NCBI GenBank assembly: GCA_016124675.1
Contig: WGNG01000009.1
Location: 186,001-250,000 of the forward strand
Direction: 5' to 3'
DNA from: Alphaproteobacteria bacterium
GTDB lineage: Bacteria > Pseudomonadota > Alphaproteobacteria > Caulobacterales > Maricaulaceae
Length of the DNA: 64,000 bases
This document shows positions 46,370 through 56,231 of the stretch, one piece after another (the first letter of the stretch is position 1; each line of letters starts with the position of its first letter). The notes under the pieces were generated by a model, which worked only from the letters and a program-made list of their open reading frames with translations, was not told the origin of the DNA and did no database searches. The position numbers were made by a program, and so were the translations under genes.

Positions 46370-46744
46370 ATGAAATTTTATATTTTGGCGATCTCTTTAG
46401 TTGGGGCGGCTATTTCGGCCTGCTCTCCGAATGCTCAGGCCCCTACAGAAACGGATGATCAGGTCCGTGAGCAGATTACCGTAGCCCTGCAAGAAATGGA
46501 TCAGTTTGAGCGCGAATATTGGGCAGTGACATGCAGAACCCTAGCGCAGGATCAACGCGTCGGTGACATAATTGGCAGCGAAGCCCAAGCGCGCATCTTG
46601 GCCAAGGCCGATGCCCGGCTTCAAACAGTTCGCGTTCTCGCGACACAGGCCAGCCGGGCGCAAGCCGACGTCGACGGCATGATGATACGCGGTGGCGAAA
46701 TGGTAAGCCTTCGGGCGCGCGAGTGCGATCTTGGGCTGGAATAA
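46370..46744 (+). CDS. Small lipoprotein, unknown
   Basis: A 124-residue predicted lipoprotein: MKFYILAISLVGAAISAC with lipobox Cys at 18. The rest is a soluble helical domain with two further Cys (VTCRTL and RECDLG). The start is supported by GAGGGG 8 bases upstream. GC is near 53%, clearly below the surroundings, and codon choice is less GC-biased, which hints at recent acquisition. No family recognised. Confidence 0.78.
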   Translation: MKFYILAISLVGAAISACSPNAQAPTETDDQVREQITVALQEMDQFEREYWAVTCRTLAQDQRVGDIIGSEAQARILAKADARLQTVRVLATQASRAQADVDGMMIRGGEMVSLRARECDLGLE

Positions 46745-46875
46745 TCTGGCATAGTCGGTGTTTCGTCACCGCGAGCGCGGCCCGCGTCAACCGGGCGCAT
46801 TTATTGGTTTGCTCAACCTGTCGGCTTACCAAGCGAGACTGTTCTTCGATCGCGCTGGAAAGCCTCAGATCGTTG

Positions 46876-47739
46876 CTAAAGCTTGTCGGGCGTCAGGCCG
46901 AGCCGTCCGCAGATCATCCTGTCGGTCATGCGCCCGGGCAGCACGCCGAGCAGCCACTGGGTGAAGGGGTCTGGCGTCAGCACGGTGTTGAGCTTCGGCT
47001 TTGCATCTGTCAGGGCGTGAAAAATCGCCTCGGCCACCACCTGCGGCGCCAGCCCGTCTCGGCCGCGTTTGAGCATGTAGGACAGAATGCGCGCCACAGC
47101 CGGGGCGTAATCGGTGTGCTCGTACTGCGCCGGGTCCATCTGTTCGGCCTTGTCCCAGATCGGGGTCCGAATCGGACCGGGATTGATGGCGACCACGTCC
47201 ACGCCATAGAGCATGAGCTCGCGGCGCAGGCTCTGGGTGAAGGCCTCCATGGCGTGCTTGGAGCAGGCATAGGGCGCCATCAGCGGCGCTGCGCTGAACC
47301 CCGCCACGGAGGAGATATTGACGATGCGGCCCTTTGGTCCCGAGTGGCCGCGCACCGCGCCCAGCAGGGGCGCAAAGACCTGGGTGACACGCAGCTGTCC
47401 CGTGACATTGATGTCGAGCTGGCGCGTCATTTCCTCCACCGGGAGGTGAAGCAGCGGTCCCGCCACCGCCACCCCGGCATTATTCACAAGCCCCGACAAA
47501 GGCGCGCCACCCAGCGCCGCCCGCACCGTCTCTGAAGCGGCGCGGCAGCTCTCCATATCGGTGACGTCGATCATCACCGGCGTCACCGCCTCGCCCAGCG
47601 TCTCGCTCAGGCGCCGGGCGTCGGCCTCCTTGCGCACCCCGGCGAAGACCCGCCAGCCCTTGCCCGCCAGATGCTCCGCCGCCGCATACCCGATCCCGGT
47701 GGACGCCCCGGTTATGACAACGCTGTTCGGCCCGCTCAT
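46876..47739 (-). CDS. Short-chain dehydrogenase/reductase
   Basis: A 287-residue NAD(P)-dependent SDR oxidoreductase. Cofactor motif TGASTGIG (about 10-17), NNAG, catalytic Ser in VNISSVAG and Y-x3-K in PYACSKHAMEAF are all present. The substrate is unknown; the C-terminal extension resembles 17-beta-HSD/retinol-dehydrogenase-like members. ATG at 47739 used. It diverges from sdhC. Confidence 0.9.
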   Translation of the reverse strand: MSGPNSVVITGASTGIGYAAAEHLAGKGWRVFAGVRKEADARRLSETLGEAVTPVMIDVTDMESCRAASETVRAALGGAPLSGLVNNAGVAVAGPLLHLPVEEMTRQLDINVTGQLRVTQVFAPLLGAVRGHSGPKGRIVNISSVAGFSAAPLMAPYACSKHAMEAFTQSLRRELMLYGVDVVAINPGPIRTPIWDKAEQMDPAQYEHTDYAPAVARILSYMLKRGRDGLAPQVVAEAIFHALTDAKPKLNTVLTPDPFTQWLLGVLPGRMTDRMICGRLGLTPDKL

Positions 47740-47938
47740 GAGCGATTCCCCCTGATGTGAACGCGCCAGACAGTGGCGCGGTGCGGGGCGGGTGGTCAAC
47801 CGGGGGCGGGGCTGCAGAGTTGTGCAGCGCCGATGCGTTGACCTGAAGGCCGCGCGGAGTAATGTCACGCGCGAGTTCCGAACCCGCGCGCGCCGCGCCA
47901 TCCGGCGCGCCGCTGCACCAAGCTGATCGAGGGCCCGC

Positions 47939-48343
47939 ATGGCCAAACCGTCCACCGCCAACCGGCCCCTCTCCCCTCATGTCTCGGTCTGGCGCTGGCA
48001 TGCGACCATGGCCTCGTCGATCGCGCACCGCATCAGCGGAGTGGCCAATTATACCGGGGCGGTGCTGGTGACGATCTGGCTGGCGGCGCTGGCCGCCGGG
48101 CCGGAGGCCTATGGCGCGGTCGAGGCGTTGATAGCCGGGCCGGTGGGGATACTGGTCACGCTGGCCCTGATCGGCTTCACCCTGTCGCTGACCTATCACA
48201 TGCTCAACGGGATCCGGCATCTGGTCTGGGACCTGGGCCATGGCTTTGATCCGAAGGGGTCCAATCTGCGCTCGATCCTGATTTTCGCCGGCGCGGTGGT
48301 GATCACCGCCGCGATCTGGCTCGCCGCCGGAGGGCTGGTCTGA
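47939..48343 (+). CDS. sdhC: Succinate dehydrogenase cytochrome b556 subunit
   Basis: A 134-residue inner-membrane subunit with three helices. The family motif is RPLSPHVSVWRW then SIAHRISGVANY (quinone-site Ser and Arg), and the heme ligand His lies in LTYHMLNGIRHLVWDLG. It anchors SdhAB and passes electrons to ubiquinone. The stop overlaps the sdhD ATG. Confidence 0.95.
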   Translation: MAKPSTANRPLSPHVSVWRWHATMASSIAHRISGVANYTGAVLVTIWLAALAAGPEAYGAVEALIAGPVGILVTLALIGFTLSLTYHMLNGIRHLVWDLGHGFDPKGSNLRSILIFAGAVVITAAIWLAAGGLV

Positions 48344-48720
48344 TGGCTGAGCTTCGCACGCCCTTGTCGCGCGCCAAGGGGCTGGGATCGGCCCGGTCCG
48401 GTTCGGGCCATTTCATCGCCCAGCGCGTGTCCGCTGTGGCCCTCATGCTGCTCATCCCGGTCTTCGTGTGGATGATCGCACGCCTGCCGGACATGAGCTA
48501 TGAGACCGCGCGCGCGGCCATCGGCTCCCCGCTGGGTGCGCTGGTGCTGCTTTTGACCCTCACAGCGGCGTTTTATCACATGCGCCTGGGTCTCCAGGTG
48601 GTGATCGAGGACTATATCTCGGAACCGTTCACCCGTGCGGGGCTCCTGATCGCCAACACGCTGCTCGTGGCAGGTCTCTGGCTGGTGGCGCTTTTTTCGA
48701 TCCTCGTGATCGCGGCATAG
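48343..48720 (+). CDS. sdhD: Succinate dehydrogenase hydrophobic anchor subunit
   Basis: A 125-residue three-helix membrane subunit. [20 protein letters not shown] at the N-terminus and [14 protein letters not shown] (heme-proximal His) are typical alphaproteobacterial SdhD motifs. It is coupled to sdhC, with sdhA 13 bases downstream. Confidence 0.95.
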   Translation: MAELRTPLSRAKGLGSARSGSGHFIAQRVSAVALMLLIPVFVWMIARLPDMSYETARAAIGSPLGALVLLLTLTAAFYHMRLGLQVVIEDYISEPFTRAGLLIANTLLVAGLWLVALFSILVIAA

Positions 48721-48733
48721 GAGTCGCTCGTCC

Positions 48734-50524
48734 ATGGCTGGCTACAAGTGGATAGACCATACGTTTGACGTCGTCGTGGTGGGCGCGGGCGGATCGGGCC
48801 TGCGCGCGGCGCTGGGCGCGGCGCAGGCCGGGCTTAAAACGGCCTGCATCTCCAAGGTCTTCCCCACGCGATCGCACACCGTGGCCGCCCAGGGCGGCAT
48901 CTCGGCGAGCCTTGGCAATATGGGCGAGGATGACTGGCGCTGGCACATGTACGACACCGTGAAGGGGTCGGACTGGCTGGGCGACCAGGACGCCATCGAA
49001 TATCTCTGCCGCGAGGCGCCCGCCGCCGTGTACGAGCTGGAGCACTGGGGCGTGCCGTTTTCACGCACCGAGGACGGCAAGATCTATCAGCGCGCCTTTG
49101 GCGGCATGACGCGCGATTACGGCAAGGGCCCGGTGCAGCGCACCTGCGCGGCCGCTGACCGTACGGGCCATGCCATCCTGCACACGCTCTATGGCCAGTC
49201 ACTGCGCCACTCGACCGAGTTCTTCATCGAGTATTTCGCGCTCGATCTGATCATGGATGACGAGGGCGCCTGCCGCGGCGTCACGGCCTGGAAGCTGGAT
49301 GACGGCACGCTGCACCGCTTCCGCGCGCAGAAGACCATTCTGGCCACCGGCGGCTATGGCCGGGCGTATTTCTCCGCCACGTCCGCGCATACCTGCACCG
49401 GGGACGGCAACGCCATGGTGCTGCGCGCGGGCCTGCCCCTGCAGGACATGGAGTTCGTCCAGTTCCACCCCACCGGCATTTACGGCGCGGGCTGCCTGAT
49501 CACCGAAGGCGCGCGCGGCGAGGGCGGGTATCTGACGAACTCCGAAGGCGAGCGCTTCATGGAGCGCTACGCGCCCAACGCCAAGGATCTGGCCAGCCGC
49601 GACGTGGTCAGCCGGTCGATGACCATGGAGATTCGCGACGGGCGCGGGGTCGGTCCGGGCAAGGACCATATCTTCCTGCATCTGGATCATCTTGATCCGA
49701 AGATTCTCCACGAACGCCTGCCGGGCATTTCAGAGAGCGCGAAAATCTTCGCCGGCGTGGATGTGACGCGCGAGCCCATCCCGGTCCTGCCGACCGTGCA
49801 CTACAATATGGGCGGCATACCGACCAATTATCACGGCGAGGTGCTGACCAAGGCTCATGGCGATCCCGATACCGTAGTGCCGGGCCTGATGGCCGTGGGC
49901 GAGGCGGCGTGCGTGTCGGTCCATGGCGCCAATCGCCTCGGCTCCAACTCGCTGATTGACCTGGTGGTGTTCGGCCGTGCGGCGGGCCTGCGCTGCGGCG
50001 CGACGGTGGACGCCGGCGCGAGCCAGCCCGATCTTCCGCCGGGCGCTGGCGAGGCGACGCTGGCGCGGTTTGACCGGATGCGGCACGCCAGCGGCGGCAC
50101 CTCCACGGCGGCGCTGCGCCTCGACATGCAGCGGGCCATGCAGGAAAACTGCGCGGTGTTCCGCACCCAGGAGGTTCTCGACGAAGGCGTTGAGCGCATC
50201 GCCAAAGTGCATCAGGGCGCGGCCGATATCCGCATCTGCGACCGGTCGATGATCTGGAACACCGATCTGGTGGAAGCGCTGGAGTTCGACAATCTGATCG
50301 CCCAGGCTGCGGTGACGGTGGGATCGGCCGCCGCGCGCACCGAAAGCCGCGGCGCCCATGCGCGCGAAGACTATCCCGACCGCAATGACGCCCAGTGGAT
50401 GAAGCACACATTGAGCTGGTTTGACGACGCCACCGGCAAGGTGACGCTGGGCGACCGGCCGGTGCATGAATACACGCTGTCCAACGACATCGCCTATATC
50501 GAGCCGAAGGCGCGGGTTTACTGA
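48734..50524 (+). CDS. sdhA: Succinate dehydrogenase flavoprotein subunit
   Basis: A 596-residue catalytic subunit of complex II. FAD-binding [20 protein letters not shown], covalent-FAD His in [12 protein letters not shown], and [17 protein letters not shown] are present. The normal length and complete C-terminus (IEPKARVY) show it is intact. It oxidises succinate to fumarate. sdhB follows only after a small inserted gene. Confidence 0.97.
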   Translation: MAGYKWIDHTFDVVVVGAGGSGLRAALGAAQAGLKTACISKVFPTRSHTVAAQGGISASLGNMGEDDWRWHMYDTVKGSDWLGDQDAIEYLCREAPAAVYELEHWGVPFSRTEDGKIYQRAFGGMTRDYGKGPVQRTCAAADRTGHAILHTLYGQSLRHSTEFFIEYFALDLIMDDEGACRGVTAWKLDDGTLHRFRAQKTILATGGYGRAYFSATSAHTCTGDGNAMVLRAGLPLQDMEFVQFHPTGIYGAGCLITEGARGEGGYLTNSEGERFMERYAPNAKDLASRDVVSRSMTMEIRDGRGVGPGKDHIFLHLDHLDPKILHERLPGISESAKIFAGVDVTREPIPVLPTVHYNMGGIPTNYHGEVLTKAHGDPDTVVPGLMAVGEAACVSVHGANRLGSNSLIDLVVFGRAAGLRCGATVDAGASQPDLPPGAGEATLARFDRMRHASGGTSTAALRLDMQRAMQENCAVFRTQEVLDEGVERIAKVHQGAADIRICDRSMIWNTDLVEALEFDNLIAQAAVTVGSAAARTESRGAHAREDYPDRNDAQWMKHTLSWFDDATGKVTLGDRPVHEYTLSNDIAYIEPKARVY

Positions 50525-50541
50525 TCAGGCAGCGAACATGT

Positions 50542-50549
50542 GCTATACT
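50542..50549 (+). promoter_or_regulatory. Candidate extended -10 element
   Basis: TGCTATAC with TATACT at 50544-50549, 36 bases before the small coiled-coil gene. No convincing -35 box at normal spacing. Confidence 0.35.
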
Positions 50550-50584
50550 GATGTCTGTCAGTGTGGCTGAGGACCAGACGTCTC

Positions 50585-50809
50585 ATGAGCAGCGAACCGG
50601 AAAATCTGGTGCTTGAGTATCTTAAGCGGATTCAAGCCGATATCGGCGGGTTGCGCGAAGACGTGCGAAACCTGCGTGAGCGGGTGAGTTCGCTTGAAGA
50701 GCAGATCGCAGGTTTACGCCGCGATTTCGTCCGTATGGAACACCGCTTTGACTCGCTGGAGCAACGCGTAGAACGCATCGAACGCCGGCTCGATCTGGCC
50801 GACGCCTGA
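50585..50809 (+). CDS. Small coiled-coil protein between sdhA and sdhB
   Basis: A 74-residue charged protein, MSSEPENLVLEYLKRIQADI followed by almost continuous heptads (LREDVRNLRERVSSLEEQI, MEHRFDSLEQRVERIERRL). It must form a coiled coil. It lies between two core operon genes that are normally adjacent. An alternative in-frame start at 50561 adds 8 residues. The function is unknown; similar short coiled-coil proteins can be antitoxin-like or scaffold-like, but no partner gene is present. Confidence 0.72.
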   Translation: MSSEPENLVLEYLKRIQADIGGLREDVRNLRERVSSLEEQIAGLRRDFVRMEHRFDSLEQRVERIERRLDLADA

Positions 50810-50839
50810 CATCATCACCGCCTCGGGAAATTCACTGAC

Positions 50840-51625
50840 ATGGTCCAGCTGACGCTGCCGAAAAACTCGAAAGTCGCAAAGGGCAAGACCTGGCCCAAGC
50901 CGGAAGGCTCGGACCCCAAGGCGCTGCGCACGTTCAGGATTTACCGCTATGATCCGGACACCGGCGAAAATCCGCGCTGGGACACGTATTACGTGGATAC
51001 GTCCAAGTGCGGACCGATGATCCTGGACGCCCTGTTCTTCATCAAGAACGAGATCGATTCCACCCTCGCCTTCCGCCGTTCCTGCCGGGAGGGGATTTGC
51101 GGCTCTTGCTCGATGAATATCGGCGGACGCAACACCATCGCCTGCACCAAGGGCATTGACGAGCACAAGGGGGCGATCTCCATCGCGCCGCTGCCGCACC
51201 AGCCGGTGATCAAGGATCTGGTGTCAGACCTCACCCATTTCTTCGCCCAGCTCAACAGCATCCAGCCCTGGCTGCAGACCGAGACGCCAACGCCGCAGGG
51301 CGAATGGCGCCAGAGCCCTGAGGACCGCCAGCAGCTGGACGGGCTTTACGAGTGCATCCTGTGTGCCTGCTGCTCCACGGGCTGCCCGTCCTACTGGTGG
51401 AATTCGGAGAAATTCCTCGGACCGGCCGCGCTTCTGCAGGCCTATCGCTGGATCGCCGACAGCCGCGACGAGGCCACCGGCGAGCGCCTCGACGCGCTGG
51501 AGGACCCGTTCAAGCTGTATCGCTGCCACACCATCATGAACTGCGCCAATGTGTGCCCCAAGGGCCTGAACCCGGCCAAGGCCATCGCCCACATCAAGGA
51601 ATTGATGGTCGAACGCCAGACCTGA
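50840..51625 (+). CDS. sdhB: Succinate dehydrogenase iron-sulfur subunit
   Basis: A 261-residue electron-transfer subunit. It has the 2Fe-2S motif [21 protein letters not shown] (split here by its Cys spacing C-x4-C-x2-C-x11-C), the 4Fe-4S motif [15 protein letters not shown] and the 3Fe-4S motif [17 protein letters not shown]. All clusters are intact. It begins about 30 bases after the coiled-coil gene. Confidence 0.97.
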   Translation: MVQLTLPKNSKVAKGKTWPKPEGSDPKALRTFRIYRYDPDTGENPRWDTYYVDTSKCGPMILDALFFIKNEIDSTLAFRRSCREGICGSCSMNIGGRNTIACTKGIDEHKGAISIAPLPHQPVIKDLVSDLTHFFAQLNSIQPWLQTETPTPQGEWRQSPEDRQQLDGLYECILCACCSTGCPSYWWNSEKFLGPAALLQAYRWIADSRDEATGERLDALEDPFKLYRCHTIMNCANVCPKGLNPAKAIAHIKELMVERQT

Positions 51626-51740
51626 TCGGCTGACGCGCAAGATCGACTGGTATGGCGGGGCGCAGAACGGGGTCTGAAGCCGGCGCCGCGGTTAGGCTTG
51701 CGTTTACCTTGCAGGAAGACTCCCCTGCGATCATGGCTTC

Positions 51741-54152
51741 ATGACCGTATCGGCCCGCTTCCCGCCGCCTGAGACCATGCCCGCCATGCCCCGTCCGGGC
51801 TGGTGGGCGCAGGCGCGCGCGCGCGCGATGGGCGCGGCGTTCACCGCGCTGGGCGCAGGCGCGCTGGTCGCCATGCTCAGCCATGATCCGCTGGACCCCA
51901 GCCTCAACGCCGCCACCGGGCAGGCCGCCGCCAACCTGCTGGGCGGGCCGGGCGCGGCGGCGGCGGATCTTCTGCTGCAGGCCTTCGGCTGGGCGGGCGC
52001 CGCGGCGGCGCTGGGTTTGCTGGCCTGGGGGCTGATTTTGGTGGCGCGCGGCGCACGCGGGCGTCCGGCAGCGCTGGGCTGGCTGCGATTTATCGCCGGG
52101 CTCGCCGGCGCGGCGGGATTTGCGCTGGCCGCCGCCGCCCTGCCCATGCCGGCCAACTGGCCGTTCGCCGTGGGACTGGGCGGGCTTCTGGGTGATCACG
52201 CCTTGTCAGGACTGTCCGGGCTGATCGCGATCACCGGCGCCCCGGGCGCAGCCTTTATCGCGGCGGGGCTGGGCCTGACGCTGGCGGTGGCGGGCCTGTT
52301 TTTCTGTTTCGGACTGACCATGCACGACGTGGCCGCGGCGAGCGACCGGGCGGTGCTGGCCTGGGCGATCGTGCGCGTCTGGGCCGACCAGCTGATCGGC
52401 GCCGCGCCGCGTCCCTGGCGGCGCGACCGGGATGTGCTGGCCCGGCCTGAACCCGATGGACGCGCCGAGACCGCGCCGGACTTCCTGAGGCCCGGCCGGG
52501 CCGCGCCCGCCGGCGTTCGCATCAGCCCCAGGGTCGAGCCGCAGCCGGACGCGGGTCCGGCGGTGAAGATCGCCCCGCGCCGGCGCGCCAGGGCGTCCGA
52601 CCGCGAGGTGCGCGAGGCCCAGGGCGCGCTGGCCTTCGCCGAGACGGGCAGCGGGTTCGATCTGCCGCGGCTTGATCTTCTTGCGCCCTCCAAGATGCGC
52701 CAGGATGCGGCCGATCCGGCGGCGCTGGCGCAGAACGCAGAATTGCTGGCCACCGTGCTGGCCGATTTCTCGGTCAAGGGCGAGATCACCGCCGTGCGCC
52801 CCGGCCCGGTGGTGACGTTGTACGAGCTCGAACCCGCCCCCGGCGTGAAGACCAGCCGGGTGATCAATGTCGCCGACGACATCGCCCGCTCCATGGCGGC
52901 GCAGGCCTGCCGCATCGCGGTGGTGCCGGGGCGCAACGCCATCGGGATCGAGCTGCCCAACCAGCACCGCGAGACGGTGTTCCTGCGCGCGCTTCTGGCG
53001 TCCAAGGGCTTTGAGGACGCCAAGGCCGAACTGCCGCTGGCGCTGGGCGAGACCATCAACGGAGAGCCCTATACGGCGGACCTCGCGCGCATGCCGCACC
53101 TCTTGATCGCGGGCACCACCGGCTCGGGCAAGTCGGTCGGCATCAACGCCATGATCCTGTCGCTGCTGTACCGGCTGACGCCGGACCAGTGCCGGATGAT
53201 CATGATCGACCCCAAAATGCTGGAATTGTCGGTCTATGACGGCATTCCGCACCTCTTGAGCCCCGTGGTGACCGATCCGAAGAAGGCGCTGGCCGCGCTC
53301 AAATGGACCGTGCGCGAGATGGAGTCGCGCTATCTGAAAATGTCCAAGGTCGGCGTGCGCAACATGAAGGGCTTCAATGACCGCGCGGCCGAGGCGCGCG
53401 CCGCCGGAGAGATGCTGTCGCGCACGGTGCAGACCGGGTTTGACCGCGAGAGCGGCGAGCCGGTCTACGAGACCGAGACCATTCCGGCCGATCCCATGCC
53501 CTATATCGTGGTGGTCATCGACGAGATGGCCGACCTGATGATGGTGGCGGGCAAGGAGATCGAGGGCGCGGTCCAGCGCCTGGCCCAGATGGCGCGCGCG
53601 GCGGGCATCCACCTGATCATGGCCACCCAGCGCCCGTCAGTGGATGTGATCACCGGCACGATCAAGGCCAATTTCCCCACCCGCATCTCCTATCAGGTCA
53701 CCTCGCGCATCGATTCGCGCACCATCCTCAACGAGCAGGGCGCCGAGCAGCTCTTGGGCCAGGGCGATCTTCTGTTCATGGCCGGCGGCGGGCGCATCCG
53801 CCGCCTGCACGGGCCGTTCGTGTCCGACACCGAGGTCGAGCAGGTCGCCGCCTGGCTGAAAGCCCAGGGCGCGCCGGATTATCTCGACGCGGTCACCGAA
53901 GAGGTCGATGAGGAGGGCGGCGCGGGCGATCTGTTTGGCGGCGCCGGGTCAGGCGATGACCTGTTCGATCAGGCGGTGGCCGTGGTCGCGCGCGACCGCA
54001 AGGCGTCCACGAGCTATATCCAGCGCCGCCTGCAGATCGGCTATAACCGCGCCGCGTCTCTGGTGGAGCGCATGGAGGACGAGGGCATGATCGGCCCCGC
54101 CGACCATTCCGGCAAGCGCGAGATATTCCTGCCCGAACGCGAGGATGTGTGA
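51741..54152 (+). CDS. ftsK: DNA translocase FtsK/SpoIIIE
   Basis: An 803-residue septal DNA pump. About four membrane helices lie in residues 25-190 and a short linker follows. The motor has Walker [16 protein letters not shown] and Walker [18 protein letters not shown]-terminal gamma winged helix reads [20 protein letters not shown] and normally reads KOPS sequences. It segregates chromosome termini during division. Confidence 0.96.
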   Translation: MTVSARFPPPETMPAMPRPGWWAQARARAMGAAFTALGAGALVAMLSHDPLDPSLNAATGQAAANLLGGPGAAAADLLLQAFGWAGAAAALGLLAWGLILVARGARGRPAALGWLRFIAGLAGAAGFALAAAALPMPANWPFAVGLGGLLGDHALSGLSGLIAITGAPGAAFIAAGLGLTLAVAGLFFCFGLTMHDVAAASDRAVLAWAIVRVWADQLIGAAPRPWRRDRDVLARPEPDGRAETAPDFLRPGRAAPAGVRISPRVEPQPDAGPAVKIAPRRRARASDREVREAQGALAFAETGSGFDLPRLDLLAPSKMRQDAADPAALAQNAELLATVLADFSVKGEITAVRPGPVVTLYELEPAPGVKTSRVINVADDIARSMAAQACRIAVVPGRNAIGIELPNQHRETVFLRALLASKGFEDAKAELPLALGETINGEPYTADLARMPHLLIAGTTGSGKSVGINAMILSLLYRLTPDQCRMIMIDPKMLELSVYDGIPHLLSPVVTDPKKALAALKWTVREMESRYLKMSKVGVRNMKGFNDRAAEARAAGEMLSRTVQTGFDRESGEPVYETETIPADPMPYIVVVIDEMADLMMVAGKEIEGAVQRLAQMARAAGIHLIMATQRPSVDVITGTIKANFPTRISYQVTSRIDSRTILNEQGAEQLLGQGDLLFMAGGGRIRRLHGPFVSDTEVEQVAAWLKAQGAPDYLDAVTEEVDEEGGAGDLFGGAGSGDDLFDQAVAVVARDRKASTSYIQRRLQIGYNRAASLVERMEDEGMIGPADHSGKREIFLPEREDV

Positions 54153-54228
54153 GGCGCAGCAGATTTCACTAGGCAGTAGACCGGCGGTTGCGCTTTGATG
54201 GGCGGGTGAGCCGCTGGAGATTCCCCCC

Positions 54229-54828
54229 ATGCCTCAAGTCCGCTTGCGTCTGGTCGAAATCATCGTCGCCGTGTGCGTGGTGATCATCTCGCTCGCCTCG
54301 CTGTTCGTCGCCGTGTTTCAGGGCGTGGTGATGCAGCGCACGCTGGAGACCAGCGTCCTGCCCGCCCTCACCTATAATCACGGCAATTTCGATACCGACC
54401 GCCAGATGCGGCGCCTGACCCTCACGATCGGCAGCGTGGGCCTCGGACCGGCCGAAATGCACTCGGTGCACTTCACCTATGAGGGGCAGCGCCTGGACAA
54501 TATCCAAGATGTGCTGCTGGCCTGCTGCAGCGATCCGGAGCTGGAGGACGCGGCGTCGCGCCAGGCCGCGCTGGTGGACATGATCGCAAGCGAGCGCCTG
54601 CCCATGTTCACCAATGTGCTGGAGGGCGCCTTGCTGGCGCCGGGCGCCACGCTGTCTGTCGCCGAACTGCCCTGGCCCGAAGATGAAGCGGCGCGCGCGG
54701 TGTGGGAGCGGCTCAATCAGGCGCGCTGGGCGATGAGGGTGGAGGCGTGCTATTGCTCGGCCTTCGGCCAGTGCTGGCGGGCGGACTTCGCCGAGCGCGC
54801 ACGCCGGCAGGTGCGGCGCTGTTCATGA
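54229..54828 (+). CDS. Membrane-anchored Cys-rich hypothetical protein
   Basis: A 199-residue protein with one N-terminal membrane helix (about 8-35) and an extracytoplasmic domain. The domain begins with strand-like segments (RLTLTIGSVGLGPAEMHSV) and has Cys at LACCSD, ACYCSAFGQCW and RRCS, an even set that could form disulfides. No family recognised. It follows ftsK on the same strand after about 75 bases. Confidence 0.72.
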   Translation: MPQVRLRLVEIIVAVCVVIISLASLFVAVFQGVVMQRTLETSVLPALTYNHGNFDTDRQMRRLTLTIGSVGLGPAEMHSVHFTYEGQRLDNIQDVLLACCSDPELEDAASRQAALVDMIASERLPMFTNVLEGALLAPGATLSVAELPWPEDEAARAVWERLNQARWAMRVEACYCSAFGQCWRADFAERARRQVRRCS

Positions 54829-54883
54829 ACCGCTTCCCCCCGGCGCGCGTATACCTGCCAGGCAACACAGCGGAGCTTTCCCC

Positions 54884-55207
54884 ATGACCCTGGTGCGTAT
54901 CCTCAGCCTTCTCGGCGGGCTCATCCTCCTGGCCGCCATCATCTGGGCGGTTATGACCGCCGGGCAGTCGCTGACCGAGGCCATCGCCTGGCTGATCTCC
55001 GGCCCGTGGGGCGTGGTGACGCTGGTGGATCTCTATCTGGGCTTCTTCTTCATCGGCGTGCTGATCTGGCTTCTGGAGCCCAGCAAAAAGATCGCGCTTG
55101 TGTTCATCCTGCCGCTGCCGTTTCTGGGCAATGTGTGGGCGGCGGTGTGGATGGCCTGGCGCCTCGCCCATGTGATCCGCGCGCGGGGAACGCAGCCCGC
55201 GCAATAG
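54884..55207 (+). CDS. Small integral membrane protein, unknown
   Basis: A 107-residue protein with about three hydrophobic helices (ILSLLGGLILLAAIIWAVM, WGVVTLVDLYLGFFFIGVL, IALVFILPLPFLGNVWAAVW). It resembles DUF1475-type small membrane proteins, from memory only. No charged catalytic residues are evident. It lies between the Cys-rich protein and rarD. Confidence 0.75.
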   Translation: MTLVRILSLLGGLILLAAIIWAVMTAGQSLTEAIAWLISGPWGVVTLVDLYLGFFFIGVLIWLLEPSKKIALVFILPLPFLGNVWAAVWMAWRLAHVIRARGTQPAQ

Positions 55208-55253
55208 CGCTTCGCGTGGAAGGCGCCAGCACAGCCCCGGCGCATAATCCGGA

Positions 55254-56231
55254 ATGACAGGACGGGCGCACAGGTTTAACCGGGGCGCCATGCGCACGCC
55301 CCGCCCCCCCGAATCTCCCCCGGTTCCATCCGCGCCGTCCGGTCGGCTGGACCCGGCGCGGGCGGGCATGGCGGCCCTGGCCAGCTATGCGGTCTGGGGC
55401 CTGTCGCCGATCTTCTACAAGCTGCTGGCCTTCGCCAGCGCCGCCGAGATCGTGCTGCACCGCGCGATATGGTCCGTCCCGGCCTTGCTGGCCCTGTTAT
55501 GGATGGCGCGCCGCATGGGTCCGGCGCTGGCGGTGCTCAAGGACCGGCGCGCGCTTCTCCTTCTGACCTTCACCGCCCTGGTCATCGGGTCGAACTGGTG
55601 GCTGTTCATTTTCGCCGTCAATTCCGGGCGCGTGCTGGAGGTGTCGCTGGGCTATTTCATCAACCCGTTGATGAATGTGGCCGTGGGCGTGTTCATCGCC
55701 CATGAGCGCTTCGGGCGCTGGCGGGCGGTGGCGGTAGGGCTGGCCGCGCTGGGCGTCGCCAACCAGATCATCACCGTGGGCGAGCTGCCCCTCATCGCGC
55801 TGGCGCTGGCGGGCACGTTCACCGTCTATGGCTATGTGCGCAAGACCATCGCGATAGACGGGCGCATCGGCCTGTTCTGGGAAACCGCGATCCTGGCCGT
55901 GCCGTCCTTTGTGGCGCTGATCTTCGTGGAGATCGGCGCGGGCGGGAGCTTCTTCACCGGGCCGCAGGCGGCGCTCCTGCTGATCCTCACCGGACCCATG
56001 ACCGTGGCGCCGCTGCTGCTGTTCGTGCTGGGCGCGCGGGGGGTGAGCTTCGCCACGCTGGGCCTTCTCCAGTTCCTGGCGCCGACGCTGCAATTCATTG
56101 TTGGCCTGGCCTATGGCGAGGTGTTCACCCTGGGCCATCTCATCACCTTCGTGCTGATCTGGTCGGGGCTGGCCGTGTTCGCCCTTGATCTCCTACACTC
56201 GCACCGCAAAGCGGAGCGAGCTGCCGGATGA
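55254..56231 (+). CDS. rarD: RarD/EamA family drug-metabolite transporter
   Basis: A 325-residue transporter with about ten helices in two EamA repeats. The RarD-type beginning is ASYAVWGLSPIFYKLLAFAS, followed by EIVLHRAIWSVP, NWWLFIFAVNSGRVLEVSLG and YFINPLMNV. The substrate is unknown (RarD is called chloramphenicol-sensitive protein). The start is uncertain: 55254, 55290 and 55368 are all in frame. It overlaps the next gene by 4 bases. Confidence 0.9.
   Translation: MTGRAHRFNRGAMRTPRPPESPPVPSAPSGRLDPARAGMAALASYAVWGLSPIFYKLLAFASAAEIVLHRAIWSVPALLALLWMARRMGPALAVLKDRRALLLLTFTALVIGSNWWLFIFAVNSGRVLEVSLGYFINPLMNVAVGVFIAHERFGRWRAVAVGLAALGVANQIITVGELPLIALALAGTFTVYGYVRKTIAIDGRIGLFWETAILAVPSFVALIFVEIGAGGSFFTGPQAALLLILTGPMTVAPLLLFVLGARGVSFATLGLLQFLAPTLQFIVGLAYGEVFTLGHLITFVLIWSGLAVFALDLLHSHRKAERAAG

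Noticed and set aside
46758-46964. 68-residue plus-strand frame after the low-GC lipoprotein
   Set aside because: No Shine-Dalgarno, it runs into the SDR gene antisense, and composition changes in the middle.
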